Source of the DNA: Zobellia laminariae
GTDB lineage: Bacteria > Bacteroidota > Bacteroidia > Flavobacteriales > Flavobacteriaceae
Direction: 5' to 3'
Length of the DNA stretch: 64,000 bases
Assembly: GCF_009725995.1 (NCBI RefSeq)
Contig: NZ_RCNS01000001.1
Location: 972,283 to 1,036,282, forward strand
The notes under the pieces are model-generated. The model did not search any database and had not been told where the DNA came from. It worked only from the letters and a program-made list of their open reading frames with translations. This document shows, piece after piece, positions 55,442 to 64,000 of this stretch. The stretch's first letter is position 1, and each line of letters starts with the position of its first letter. The translations under genes and the position numbers were made by a program.

Positions 55442-55654
55442 ATGATTAGAAAAGGAACAGAAGTAAAATGGAAATGGGGTTCTGGCAGCGCCAAAGGGAA
55501 AGTAGAAAATACCTATGAAAAATCGGTTACCCGGAAAATTGAAGGCAATGAAATTACACGCAACGGATCAAAAGATGATAAGGCACTTTACATCAAACAG
55601 GATGATGGTAGCGAGGTATTAAAATTGGAGAGCGAGGTTGAACGTGCGGATTAA
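55442..55654 (+). CDS. DUF2945 / HVA1-family TUDOR-like protein
   Basis: A 70-residue protein of the 'hypervirulence associated' TUDOR-domain family. It begins MIRKGTEVKWKWGSGSAKGK, includes RKIEGNEITRNGSKDDKALY and ends with the acidic LESEVERAD. Bacterial members are small and general, and their function is not established. It stands 58 bp before the pentapeptide-repeat gene. Confidence 0.8.
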   Translation: MIRKGTEVKWKWGSGSAKGKVENTYEKSVTRKIEGNEITRNGSKDDKALYIKQDDGSEVLKLESEVERAD

Positions 55655-55712
55655 TTTAGGATATTAAATTTCCTTTCAGGAAATTGCGAACTACTAATTC
55701 TAGTACACTCCT

Positions 55713-56288
55713 ATGGACAAGCCTTTTATTACTGACCAATCTTACGTATCCAAAGATTTTACGGGCAGTAAGCTGGCCAAAGGAGAGTACGAAAACTGCG
55801 TTTTTGAAGGCTGTAATTTTGCTGATGCCTATCTAGACAATCAGAACTTTATGGAGTGTGAGTTTATAGATTGTAATTTAAGCAATGCAAATATTCGACA
55901 TACCACTTTTAAAGAAGTTTCATTTTCTCATTGTAAAATGGTGGGACTTAAATTTGAAGATTGTAATACGTTTTTAATAGACTTTAGTTTTAACGATTGC
56001 AATTTAAATTACACTTCATTCTATGGGCTAACGCTGTTAAAGCAGCAATTTATTTCTTGTAAAATGGTTGAAGCTGATTTTACAGAAGCAATTCTAAAAA
56101 ATGCCGTGTTTGATTCTTGTGATTTACAAGGTGTTATTTTTAACAGGACAGACCTTGAAAAAGCAGATTTTAGAACTGCTACCAACTATGTCATAGACCC
56201 AGAAACAAGCAATCTTAAAAAGGCTCGCTTTTCAAAAGATGGGATTATAGGTCTTTTAAAGAAATACAACCTATCTATAGAACCCTAA
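55713..56288 (+). CDS. pentapeptide-repeat protein (Qnr/McbG-like)
   Basis: A 191-residue protein made of pentapeptide repeats of the A(D/N)Lxx type, for example FEGCNFADAYLDNQNF and DCNLSNANIRHTTF, with about 28 repeats. It ends with a short helix (GIIGLLKKYNL). Such right-handed quadrilateral helices mimic DNA, and Qnr-type members protect gyrase. This protein's target is not known. It is close in size and shape to QnrB-type proteins, but that is not evidence of quinolone resistance. Confidence 0.82.
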   Translation: MDKPFITDQSYVSKDFTGSKLAKGEYENCVFEGCNFADAYLDNQNFMECEFIDCNLSNANIRHTTFKEVSFSHCKMVGLKFEDCNTFLIDFSFNDCNLNYTSFYGLTLLKQQFISCKMVEADFTEAILKNAVFDSCDLQGVIFNRTDLEKADFRTATNYVIDPETSNLKKARFSKDGIIGLLKKYNLSIEP

Positions 56289-56350
56289 ACCGGCAAATGC
56301 GTTTACAAACGGATAAATCAGTATCTTACTGACTTATAAATCTGTAACAT

Positions 56351-56839
56351 ATGAACCGCATTATCTTTGTCTTCTTTTTTATTTCCCTGGCTACTCAGGC
56401 TCAAAACACCACTACCCTTCCTAAAGATACCACACCACCCCATGCTACTTTGAACGATATTTCTTGGATGCAAGGATATTGGACTGGTGAAGCTTTTGGC
56501 GGAATTACAGAAGAAATTTGGACACCACCGCTGGGTGGTTCCATGATGTTTTCTTTTAAGTTGGTAGTTGATGGTGAAGTCTCTTTTTATGAATTGGGAC
56601 ATATTCGTGAGGTAAATAAGACCTTGGTATATGAACTCAAGCATTTTAATGACGATTTAAAAGGGTGGGAAGAAAAAGATGAAGTGCATTCGTTTAAATT
56701 GGTAAAAGTAGATGGTGACCGAGTGTATTTTGAAGGATTTACTTTTGAAAAAGTAAACGACGACGAAATCAACATCTATGCACAAATTGATAATGAAGAT
56801 GGTACTTCCGAAGAAGTAGCCTTCAACTTTAAAAAGTAG
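56351..56839 (+). CDS. DUF6265-type secreted protein
   Basis: A 162-residue protein with a signal peptide (MNRIIFVFFFISLATQAQ). The mature part has LNDISWMQGYWTGEAFGGIT and GGSMMFSFKLVVDGEV, a pattern seen in the DUF6265 lipocalin-like family. Function unknown. The gene lies 4 bp before the following zinc-finger gene. Confidence 0.75.
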   Translation: MNRIIFVFFFISLATQAQNTTTLPKDTTPPHATLNDISWMQGYWTGEAFGGITEEIWTPPLGGSMMFSFKLVVDGEVSFYELGHIREVNKTLVYELKHFNDDLKGWEEKDEVHSFKLVKVDGDRVYFEGFTFEKVNDDEINIYAQIDNEDGTSEEVAFNFKK

Positions 56840-56843
56840 TAGT

Positions 56844-57194
56844 TTGAAAAAAAAGTGTTTGGATTGTGGAACTGAGATTAAGGGAAGAGCGGACAAGAAA
56901 TTTTGTTCTGATTACTGCCGTAATGCATATCATAATAGCGCCAACAAGGACAGTAACAACCTAATTCGTAATACAAACAACCGTATGCGAAAGAATTACC
57001 GGATTCTAGATAGCTTTAATTTAAAGGATGGAAAAACTACAACGACCAAAGCGAAGCTTCTAGACAAAGGCTTTGATTTTGATTTCATCACCAGTCTGTA
57101 CACCACAAAAAAAGGCTCGGTGTATTTCTTTGTTTATGACTTAGGATATCTGCCACTAGACAATGATTTTTATATGATTGTGAAACGAAAGTAA
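56844..57194 (+). CDS. zinc-finger protein of unknown function
   Basis: A 116-residue protein from a TTG start; no ATG lies upstream in frame. CLDCGTEIKGRADKKFCSDY followed by CRNAYH gives four cysteines in a zinc-ribbon arrangement at residues 5-25. The C-terminal part is a small beta-rich domain. It sits 4 bp after the DUF6265 gene and terminates in the shared hairpin. Confidence 0.75.
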   Translation: MKKKCLDCGTEIKGRADKKFCSDYCRNAYHNSANKDSNNLIRNTNNRMRKNYRILDSFNLKDGKTTTTKAKLLDKGFDFDFITSLYTTKKGSVYFFVYDLGYLPLDNDFYMIVKRK

Positions 57195-57214
57195 TTAAAG
57201 CTCTCCATAAAAAA

Positions 57215-57252
57215 AATGCTTCCCTTGTGAGGAAAGCATTGCATGTTTTTTT
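57215..57252. terminator. bidirectional terminator
   Basis: AATGCTTCCC and GGAAAGCATT at 57215-57240 form a stem-loop with one mismatch, followed by a T7 run. It is positioned between the convergent zinc-finger gene and CBS gene. Confidence 0.75.
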
Positions 57253-57280
57253 CAGTAATGTGTTTGGGGTTAACGTGACA

Positions 57281-57748
57281 CTACCAACTATGACCTGTTA
57301 ATTTTAAAGCAGCAACAACTATATCTTTTCGGCTTATCTGGCCTACCAAAATACCGTCTTGCATTACGGGAAGCCTTCTTCTGTTGTGCTTATCGAAAAT
57401 ACCAGCAGCATCAAAAATTGAGATATCATGGGGAATGGTCTCAACTTCTTTCGTCATAAATTTCTCTACACTCTTATCAAGAATAGGCTGGTTAAAATAC
57501 CGGCTTTCAGAAATCTGCTTCATACAATCGGCCTCAGAGATAATACCTACTAAGAAACCGTTGTCGTCCATGACAGGTCCACCCGAAATATTATACTTGG
57601 TAAACTGCTCCATAACTTCTAAAATAGACTGGTCTGGTTTAAAAGTTACCAGTTTTTTAGTCATGTAGTCCGATACCAATATGGGCGCGTCATATTCTTT
57701 CTTTACATCTACTTTTGCCCGTGGGCCTTGAAAACTTTTTATTCCCAT
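57281..57748 (-). CDS. CBS-domain pair protein
   Basis: A 155-residue protein with two CBS motifs: VSDYMTKKLVTFKPDQSILE and FMTKEVETIPHDISIFDAAG. The GISGGPVMDDNGFLVGIISE and RRLPVMQDGILVGQISRKDI blocks are also present. Such domains bind adenine nucleotides or related ligands. It has no partner domain, so it may act alone as a sensor or regulatory subunit. Confidence 0.87.
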   Translation of the reverse strand: MGIKSFQGPRAKVDVKKEYDAPILVSDYMTKKLVTFKPDQSILEVMEQFTKYNISGGPVMDDNGFLVGIISEADCMKQISESRYFNQPILDKSVEKFMTKEVETIPHDISIFDAAGIFDKHNRRRLPVMQDGILVGQISRKDIVVAALKLTGHSW

Positions 57749-57954
57749 ATAGTTTCGTTTTTATTGCCTAGCGGCAGGTTAGGTTAATTACTAAAGATAG
57801 TGAATTTTTTAATGGAATATTTACTTATTCGACGTATTACTAGTTGTATTCTTACTATTTTAATAAAAAATATGTAAATATTCATTTAAAACGCTTGCTC
57901 AACAAAATAGATTTTCTATTAGAATCCTATGTTTTAATTTGAGAACTTTAACCA

Positions 57955-60240
57955 ATGAAAAGATTTCCCTCCACCATTTCCTTTCTACTTTTATTAGCCG
58001 CTATATATTGGGGGTTTCATACGTCTATGCCGGTCTATGAAGAAGACGCATCTGCACCTACTAGTTCATTTTCTACAGATCGTGCGCTAAAACACGTTAA
58101 AGAAATTTCACAAGAGCCCCATGCCATTGGCTTTCCCGCCCATAAAAAAGTACAGGAGTATATTGTTTCTGAACTTGACAAAATGGGTCTCCAAACTTCG
58201 CTTCAGACAGGTTATACCATTGGAGATTGGGGAAATATGAGTAAGCCAGAGAATATTATTGCTAAAATAGAAGGTAGCGGAACGGGTAAGGCATTACTTC
58301 TTCTTTCTCATTATGATAGTCACCCTCACTCTTCTTTTGGTGCCAGTGATGCCGGTAGTGGTGTGGCTACCGTATTAGAGAGTGTAAGAGCCTATCTATC
58401 TAAAGGAAAGCAGCCTAAAAATGACATTGTCATCTTATTTACCGATGGAGAAGAATTGGGCCTGAATGGTGCAGACCTCTTTGTAAATGAACATAAATGG
58501 GCAAAAAATATAGGTTTGGTCCTCAATTTTGAAGCCCGGGGCAGTGGTGGACCAAGTTATACCTTCATAGAAACCAACAGAGGAAACCAACACTTGATAC
58601 GCGAATTTATAAAGGCCAATCCAAAATACCCCATGGCCAATTCATTGTATTACAGTATCTATAAAATGCTACCGAACGATACGGATTTGACGGTTTTTAG
58701 GGAAGGTAGGGATATTCAAGGGTTTAATTTTGCTTTTATAGACGACCATTTTGATTACCACACCGCTCAAGACACTTATGAGCGTCTGGATAAAAAAACA
58801 TTAGCACACCAAGGCAGTTACTTGGCTCCCTTACTGGAGCATTTTAGTACTATTGAGCTAAACCAATTAGCAAGCCTAAATGACTACGTGTATTTTAATA
58901 TGCCTCTGTTTGGTGTTATCTCCTATCCGTTTGATTGGATTTGGCCCATGTTAGCGCTGGCTTTTTTATTTTTCGTTGGTATTCTAGTTTACGGATTCGG
59001 AAAAAAAACCTTGACAGGTAAAGGAGTTTTTATTGGTTTTGTTCCGCTATTCCTATCCTTAGGGATAAATGGACTTATCGGGTATTACAGTTGGCCCTTT
59101 TTAAAACGGATTTACCCAACTTACAATGATATTCTACATGGTTTCACTTATAACGGCTACGCTTATATTTTTGCATTCGTATGCCTTTCTTTAGCCATTT
59201 GCTTTGGTATATATCATAAATTCAGAAAAACACCCGTAACGGATTTAGTTGTGGCTCCCTTAATTTTATGGTTGATTCTTTGTGGAGCAGTCGCTCAATA
59301 TTTACCTGGCGCCAGTTTCTTTGTTATCCCTGTATTCGCATTACTTGCTTCATGGTATGTAATATTGAATCAAAAAGTGCCTAGCGTACTTCTTATGGCA
59401 TTTCTAGCATTACCGGCCATATGGCTGTACACACCTTTAGTTAAAGGCCTCCCTGTAGGATTAGGTCTCAAGATGATGGTAGGCTGTACAGCACTCGCTA
59501 CCCTAATTTTCTTTCTACTCCTCCCTATTTTCGGGATGTACAAACGTAAAAAAAAGTGGGCCTACTTTGGGCTACTTGCTTTTGCAGTCACCACTATATA
59601 CGCTCATATGCATTCAGGTTTTGATACAGAAAATGGTAAACCAAGCAGTCTGGTCTATCTTCTTGACACAGATAAAAACACGGCACAATGGGCCAGTTAT
59701 GACCAAGTATTAATTGATTGGAATAAAGCCTTTTTAGAAACAGATAACAAAGCTGAAAAGAACCTAAACAAAAACACTATTAGCAGTAAATACAATACAC
59801 TGTTTAGTCGTTCTGCAGATGCACCAGTAAAGCAAATTGAAGGCCCTAAAATTGAAGCCATAAGAGATACAATTATTGGGAACAGCAGAACTATAGAACT
59901 TTGCATTACGCCACAACGCGCAGTAAACCGTTTGGACATTTTTACCGAAAGTATGCATCTGGAAAACGTGAAAATCAATCAAATAGAGCTTTCTCCCTAT
60001 TACCTAGAAGATAGAAAAACCAGTAAATTGGTTACCCATTACATAACGGACAATGCCTATACCGAGCTTGAAATAACCATACCAAAAGAAAGTGTTCTTG
60101 AGCTAACCTTTAACGAAGCTTCCAATAACCTTTTAAACCACCCTCTTTTTACGGTTCCAGAAAGACCAAAAACCAGTATTCCTATGCCGTTTGTGCTTAA
60201 TGATGCTATTATAACCACTAAAACCATCAAATTTGAATAA
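57955..60240 (+). CDS. M28-family membrane-bound peptidase
   Basis: A 761-residue protein with an N-terminal helix and an M28 catalytic domain. Zinc ligands lie in SHYDSHPHSSFGASDAGSG (His and Asp), TDGEELGLNGADLF (the Glu pair) and DDHFDYHTAQDTYERLD (His). About eight membrane helices follow (residues about 320-560), then a C-terminal domain. This is the ER metallopeptidase 1-like layout of bacterial M28 proteins. It should hydrolyse peptides or aminopeptides at the membrane; the substrate is unknown. Its stop codon overlaps the next gene by 8 bp. Confidence 0.87.
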   Translation: MKRFPSTISFLLLLAAIYWGFHTSMPVYEEDASAPTSSFSTDRALKHVKEISQEPHAIGFPAHKKVQEYIVSELDKMGLQTSLQTGYTIGDWGNMSKPENIIAKIEGSGTGKALLLLSHYDSHPHSSFGASDAGSGVATVLESVRAYLSKGKQPKNDIVILFTDGEELGLNGADLFVNEHKWAKNIGLVLNFEARGSGGPSYTFIETNRGNQHLIREFIKANPKYPMANSLYYSIYKMLPNDTDLTVFREGRDIQGFNFAFIDDHFDYHTAQDTYERLDKKTLAHQGSYLAPLLEHFSTIELNQLASLNDYVYFNMPLFGVISYPFDWIWPMLALAFLFFVGILVYGFGKKTLTGKGVFIGFVPLFLSLGINGLIGYYSWPFLKRIYPTYNDILHGFTYNGYAYIFAFVCLSLAICFGIYHKFRKTPVTDLVVAPLILWLILCGAVAQYLPGASFFVIPVFALLASWYVILNQKVPSVLLMAFLALPAIWLYTPLVKGLPVGLGLKMMVGCTALATLIFFLLLPIFGMYKRKKKWAYFGLLAFAVTTIYAHMHSGFDTENGKPSSLVYLLDTDKNTAQWASYDQVLIDWNKAFLETDNKAEKNLNKNTISSKYNTLFSRSADAPVKQIEGPKIEAIRDTIIGNSRTIELCITPQRAVNRLDIFTESMHLENVKINQIELSPYYLEDRKTSKLVTHYITDNAYTELEITIPKESVLELTFNEASNNLLNHPLFTVPERPKTSIPMPFVLNDAIITTKTIKFE

Positions 60241-61036
60241 AAACATAGCCATTATGGGCTGCGGTTGGCTTGGCCTTCCTTTGGCCCAAAAGTTTATAGA
60301 AAAAGGATACAAAGTAAATGGCACAACAACTTCAGAAGATAAAATCTCCCTATTAGCTGCAAAAGGCATTCATCCCTTTCTTATATCTCTTTCGGAAACG
60401 GAAATAAGCGGAGATATGAATTCATTTTTAACCCATGCTGATATTTTGATATTAAACGTCCCTCCAAAATTACGAGGTGAGCACAAAGAGAACTACGTTA
60501 AGAAAATGCAACTGGTACTGAAGGCTATAAAATCCTCCACAGTTCGTAAGATAGTATTCGTAAGCAGTACATCTGTATATGGTGATATTGATGGAGAGGT
60601 AACCGAAGACACCAAACCGGAACCTTCTACCGAATCTGGAAGGCAGCTTTTGGAATGTGAAGAATTATTTCAGAATGAACCCGAACTTGAAACTACCGTT
60701 ATACGATTTGGAGGTTTAATAGGGCCAAATAGGAACCCGATCACGATGCTCTCCAAAAGAAAAAACCTTAAGAACGGGAATGCACCTATCAACTTAATTC
60801 ACTTGAACGATTGTATACGAATCATCTATAAATCAGTTAAGGAAAATTGGGGGCAGGATTTATTTAATGCAGTGTTTCCCTACCACCCAGATAAAAGAGA
60901 CTATTACAGCTTACAAGCAATTAAGCATAAGCTTCAATTACCCGAATATGCTGACAATACAGACAAAAAAGGTAAACTTATACGTTCCTACAACCTTACA
61001 AACGTTAAAGATTTTAGGTTTACTACAACGTTGTAG
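60233..61036 (+). CDS. NAD(P)-dependent epimerase/SDR-like oxidoreductase (YeeZ-like)
   Basis: A 267-residue protein starting at the TTG at 60233, needed to complete the first strand NIAIMGCGWLGLPLAQKF with its GxGxxG motif; the ATG 21 bp later would cut the strand. VFVSSTSVYGDIDGEVTED is the SDR active-site block, though the usual YxxxK is not clear. It resembles the YeeZ branch of extended SDRs. It overlaps the peptidase stop by 8 bp, so co-translation is likely. Confidence 0.82.
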   Translation: MNKNIAIMGCGWLGLPLAQKFIEKGYKVNGTTTSEDKISLLAAKGIHPFLISLSETEISGDMNSFLTHADILILNVPPKLRGEHKENYVKKMQLVLKAIKSSTVRKIVFVSSTSVYGDIDGEVTEDTKPEPSTESGRQLLECEELFQNEPELETTVIRFGGLIGPNRNPITMLSKRKNLKNGNAPINLIHLNDCIRIIYKSVKENWGQDLFNAVFPYHPDKRDYYSLQAIKHKLQLPEYADNTDKKGKLIRSYNLTNVKDFRFTTTL

Positions 61037-61153
61037 GTATTTTTCACCACAGCTATCTGCCATTTCACAACAAACTAATTCTATAATTGTTAATGCATCG
61101 TGCATTTCATCGATTAAAAGGTAACTTTGGTATATAAATTAAAACTATTTGCC

Positions 61154-61525
61154 ATGGAAGATTCAGGTCTAAGAAGCCGGATTCTTATAGAAATAAAGAA
61201 TCTGATTGCTTCAAGCTGTACCAAGCAAAAAGTTCCCCCAAAAATGAGAAAGTTGCATGTATCGATATTAAAAAATCATTACAATGCAGCAAACGTGTCT
61301 ATGGATTATCATAGACGAAGGGTTGAGATGGACATTATTATGGATGACAAAGATTATGACCCTAAAACGGTAAATCTTTCTATTCCCACGTTACACACCA
61401 ACCTGTGGTTTAAAAATTTATATGATTTTTTAGAATCATGTATTGATCAAGACCCTAAAAGCTTAGCACTTTATTCTATGCTTTTAAAATCGTATAAAAA
61501 CAATGAGAGTTCACTTGTTGCTTAG
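61154..61525 (+). CDS. conserved protein of unknown function
   Basis: A 123-residue protein from the ATG at 61154 (a TTG frame 27 bp upstream is not supported). It begins MEDSGLRSRILIEIKNLIAS and contains LHVSILKNHYNAANVSMDY, giving an alpha/beta protein without a signal peptide. Function unknown. A strong hairpin terminator follows. Confidence 0.6.
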   Translation: MEDSGLRSRILIEIKNLIASSCTKQKVPPKMRKLHVSILKNHYNAANVSMDYHRRRVEMDIIMDDKDYDPKTVNLSIPTLHTNLWFKNLYDFLESCIDQDPKSLALYSMLLKSYKNNESSLVA

Positions 61526-61546
61526 TACAAACAACCAAACCGACAT

Positions 61547-61574
61547 AAAAAGGATGCCCTAGGGCATCCTTTTT
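61547..61574 (+). terminator. strong hairpin terminator
   Basis: AAAAAGGATGCCCT and AGGGCATCCTTTTT are perfectly complementary (14 bp, no loop bases left over), followed by a T run. It is positioned 21 bp after the stop of the 61154 gene. Confidence 0.85.
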
Positions 61575-61629
61575 TTATTTGTGCTTTTTCATTATGCTTT
61601 TATTCACAGATACATACCAATAATATTGC

Positions 61630-61637
61630 TAATTTTG
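61630..61637 (+). promoter_or_regulatory. candidate -7 element (TAATTTTG)
   Basis: TAATTTTG fits TAnnTTTG and lies 41 bp before the ATG at 61679. No clear TTG box was found at the expected spacing. Confidence 0.4.
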
Positions 61638-61678
61638 CAAACCGCAACCAAAACGATAGAATCATAAAATAGCAACAC

Positions 61679-62416
61679 ATGAAAAAATTATTTGTCGTAC
61701 TGCTTTTGAGCATCAGTTTTTCAGCCATAGCACAATCTAAAAGCGACTTGCAAAAACATTATGAGGCCTTTTATAAGGAAATGAGAATTCAAGGAGATGT
61801 AAACGGTGTAATTAGTGCGCTTACCCATCTTAATGTAATTGATCCTTCTGACCAAAGAAAAGACACTTTGGCATTCGTATATGCGAACAACAATCAGCAT
61901 ATGCAGGCATTGAATACCATTGGTATTGAAAAGAAAGCAACAGATTCTGATATGGCCGTTCAGGTAAAAGCTATTTCTTTAAAAGCATTGGGCCAACCCA
62001 AGCGAGCATTAGAGCAATTTGAAGAACTTTTTAAAAGAACTCCCAACCCTTATTTAGCATATGAACTTGCTGATCTAAAGATTCAAACGGGAGCAAATTC
62101 TGAGGCTGTTACCAATATTGATTATGGAATGGCAAATGCAAAAGATGATATGAAATATGCTTTCTATGAGAGACAACAACCTTATGAAGTTCCTCTAAAA
62201 GCTGCATTTCTTCATTTAAAGGCACTTACCATTTACGATAATAATAGCGGTGATATAGATGCTGCAATAGCAAAAATAGATGAAGCTCTTGCCATAGACC
62301 CTAATTTTAACTTGGCTAGCTTAAGCAAGCAAGCGCTTGAATCTAGAAAAAATCCTCCAGCAGCAGCCCCTGCTCCTCCTGTAGAAACCGGAAAAAAGAA
62401 GAAGAAAAAAAGTTAA
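61679..62416 (+). CDS. secreted TPR-repeat protein
   Basis: A 245-residue protein with a signal peptide (MKKLFVVLLLSISFSAIAQ). Two or three TPR-like motifs follow, such as LGQPKRALEQFEELFKRTPN and IDEALAIDPNFNLASL. It ends in an A/P-rich and lysine-rich tail (AAAPAPPVETGKKKKKKS). TPR domains bind proteins; no enzyme motif is present. Function unknown. Confidence 0.8.
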   Translation: MKKLFVVLLLSISFSAIAQSKSDLQKHYEAFYKEMRIQGDVNGVISALTHLNVIDPSDQRKDTLAFVYANNNQHMQALNTIGIEKKATDSDMAVQVKAISLKALGQPKRALEQFEELFKRTPNPYLAYELADLKIQTGANSEAVTNIDYGMANAKDDMKYAFYERQQPYEVPLKAAFLHLKALTIYDNNSGDIDAAIAKIDEALAIDPNFNLASLSKQALESRKNPPAAAPAPPVETGKKKKKKS

Positions 62417-62469
62417 AAATTCAGAATATGAGGTAGTATAACAATTACCTTTTATAATATAACATTTTA

Positions 62470-62512
62470 ATGCCGCACTTAGGTCTTTCCCTATTGTGCG
62501 GTATTTTTTTTT
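62470..62512 (+). terminator. hairpin terminator
   Basis: TGCCGCAC at 62471 and GTGCGGTA at 62496 form an 8-bp stem (one G-T pair), followed by a T run. It follows the TPR gene by about 50 bp. Confidence 0.75.
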
Positions 62513-62604
62513 ATAACGATCTCTTCATTTTCAATTAACAACGCGGCCCCTTAAATATTGGAACTTTAGTCCTTGCTAAATGAACCTAAATTCCATATTT
62601 AAAA

Positions 62605-63905
62605 ATGAAAAAACTAATACTACTGTGCGTAGGCCTCTTCATGCTAAATTCTTGCGATTACATTGACGATTTTATTGGTCAGGGTCCAGAACCCGTTTCG
62701 GTTTCCCCATCAGAGGTCCTAGAAACCAATACGCAATACCCTTTACCTTATGCAGTCTTAAACACTATAAACGGGGACGTTGAAGTAAGAAACGGCGGGT
62801 TTGGCTCAGGTGCTACTGCCCACCCCACTGAAGAAGCCGAGTTTTATGCCATTACGACCGTGGACCTAATACCAATTACCTAGATGGAAAGAAGTTTCCA
62901 GTTGCGGAATACACTCCGCGTATTGGCCACTATACCGTTACTTCATCAGGAAAAATAGAACTTATTGATGAAATTCTTTTAAAAGACCCCACAGGTAAAA
63001 CCATAACCGGAATACCCAATCCCGAAGGAAAAGGAGCCACTGGCGAAATACCTTATGATGCCTATGGAAACGCAATTCCTTTTGATGATTTTGGTCTGGA
63101 TTCCGAAGGTATCGTAGCATTAAAGGACGGTACGTTTTGGGTATCCGATGAATACGGACCACATATTGTACACTATTCGGCCAATGGAGTTCAAATAGAG
63201 CGCATATCCCCAATGGGTGTCAATGAAGGTACGGGTGACCGAAAATTACCTGCTGTCTTTGCCAAAAGACGTGCCAACCGGGGAATGGAAGGTCTTGCTA
63301 TTACTCCAGACGAAAAGACCCTTGTGGGTATTATGCAATCTACACTATACAACCCCGGAAAAATTCAATCCAACATCACGCGCATCGTAACATTTGATTT
63401 GGAAACGGGCTACACCAGACAATATGTATATGTTCAGGAAAAAGCCAATCTTTCCAACTCCGAAATTACCGCAATTTCCGACACCGAGTTTTTGGTGGTA
63501 GAACGCGATGGCAAATTTGCCGGGGAAGGACCGGCCCAAAAACACATCTACAAAATAAATCTTAACGGGGCTACTGATATAAGCGGTAACAACCCAAAAG
63601 ATGAAAACGGCCTCATGATAGGAGATAAAACCATTGAGCAATTAACCGTTCAGGAATTAGCAGCTGCAAACATTGTTCCCGTTCAAAAAGAACTAGTAGT
63701 AGATCTTGTAGCGGAGTTTGGTTATGCTCACGATAAACTTGAGGGTATTTGGATTATGAACAACAATACCCTTGCCTTTATAAACGATGATGACTTTGCG
63801 GTATCGGACGATGATGGAGACGGTGTTATTGAGCAAAAAACACTGCCAGGAACTACAGATATAGACGCTAGCTCACTCTACATGGTAAAGACAAATTTTA
63901 AATAG
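62605..63905 (+). pseudogene. phytase-like esterase family protein, interrupted by a one-base deletion
   Basis: The first 83 residues (a lipoprotein start MKKLILLCVGLFMLNSC) run to FYAITTVDLIPIT and stop. After position 62855 the next frame continues DRGPNTNYLDGKKFPVAEYT without break to 63905. Read together they give FYAIT-DRGPN, the hallmark of the phytase-like/esterase-like family (also DFGLDSEGIVALKDGTFWVS and GRFAGEGP-like blocks). Restoring one base makes 1302 bases, 434 codons including the stop, i.e. a 433-residue lipoprotein. So it is either a real null mutation or a sequencing error. The C-terminal frame is intact, in agreement with recent loss or error. Function: probable extracytoplasmic esterase of unknown substrate. 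Confidence 0.85.
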
Positions 63906-63931
63906 ACCAATCCTTATCCTATTCTTATACC

Positions 63932-63968
63932 AAGCGACCTATCCATTAAAGATTGGTCGCTTTTTTTA
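63932..63968 (+). terminator. hairpin terminator
   Basis: AAGCGACC at 63932-63939 and GGTCGCTT at 63955-63962 form an 8-bp perfect stem, followed by a T run. It follows the phytase-like gene by about 26 bp. Confidence 0.8.
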
Positions 63969-64000
63969 TTTTTAGAAATCCAAGATTAATTCTGTATCCA

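Noticed and set aside
1..64000. tRNA or rRNA genes
   Set aside because: None of the intergenic regions I read showed a cloverleaf with a GTTCRANYC loop or any rRNA segment; a covariance-model scan would be the decisive test.

Overview
The window comes from a marine-type member of the Flavobacteriaceae (phylum Bacteroidota). The evidence is a SusC/SusD pair, TonB, many lipoproteins with Bacteroidota-style lipoboxes, promoters resembling TAnnTTTG, low G+C, sparse Shine-Dalgarno sites, formylglycine sulfatases and a flexirubin-type pigment cluster. A Zobellia/Maribacter-like genome is a reasonable guess, but the species cannot be fixed from this sequence alone.

Layout. (1) 1-1424: the start of an EamA transporter that runs off the left edge, then two tandem paralogous small secreted proteins. 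(2) 1469-34029: a large flexirubin / aryl polyene-dialkylresorcinol gene cluster. One divergent flavoprotein gene is followed by about 31 genes on the + strand, mostly overlapping by 1-20 bases. Tyrosine ammonia-lyase makes the coumarate-type starter and the last gene (a phenylacetate-CoA-ligase-like enzyme) probably activates it. Two carrier proteins, several ketosynthases and ketosynthase-like partners, a FabG and three hotdog-fold proteins build the polyene. DarA/DarB build the dialkylresorcinol head. LolA, a lipoprotein, a beta-barrel, an MMPL-acyltransferase fusion and an ABC exporter suggest export to or assembly in the outer membrane. The MMPL-acyltransferase gene carries a one-base frameshift in an A7 tract. 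(3) 34030-37235: degenerate 46-bp tandem repeats, a GIY-YIG nuclease gene bordered by REP-like sequences, RecQ and SSB.

(4) 37440-43715: an accessory island. Unrelated genes (a lipoprotein, a tripartite HipBST-type toxin-antitoxin module, a two-TM membrane protein and a DTW-domain protein) are separated by copies of a non-coding element of about 200-300 bp with terminal inverted repeats. One copy is interrupted by a decayed IS1182-like transposase. The HipBST module is preceded by four palindromic operators spaced exactly 41 bp apart. (5) 43716-44671: a Crp/Fnr regulator and an SMR (SugE/Gdx-like) exporter. (6) 44894-55178: a polysaccharide-utilisation-like region with two S1 sulfatases, a DUF2007 protein, TonB, a CatA-like acetyltransferase, SusD and SusC. 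(7) 55442-63905: small stress or unknown proteins, a CBS protein, a membrane-bound M28 peptidase, an SDR-type oxidoreductase, a TPR protein and a phytase-like esterase gene broken by a one-base deletion.

The most unusual signals are the four evenly spaced HipB-type operators, the repeat-bounded cassette-like island, the REP-bordered GIY-YIG gene, and the frameshift inside the pigment cluster's transporter-acyltransferase fusion. All family assignments are by reading motifs; no database search was run.
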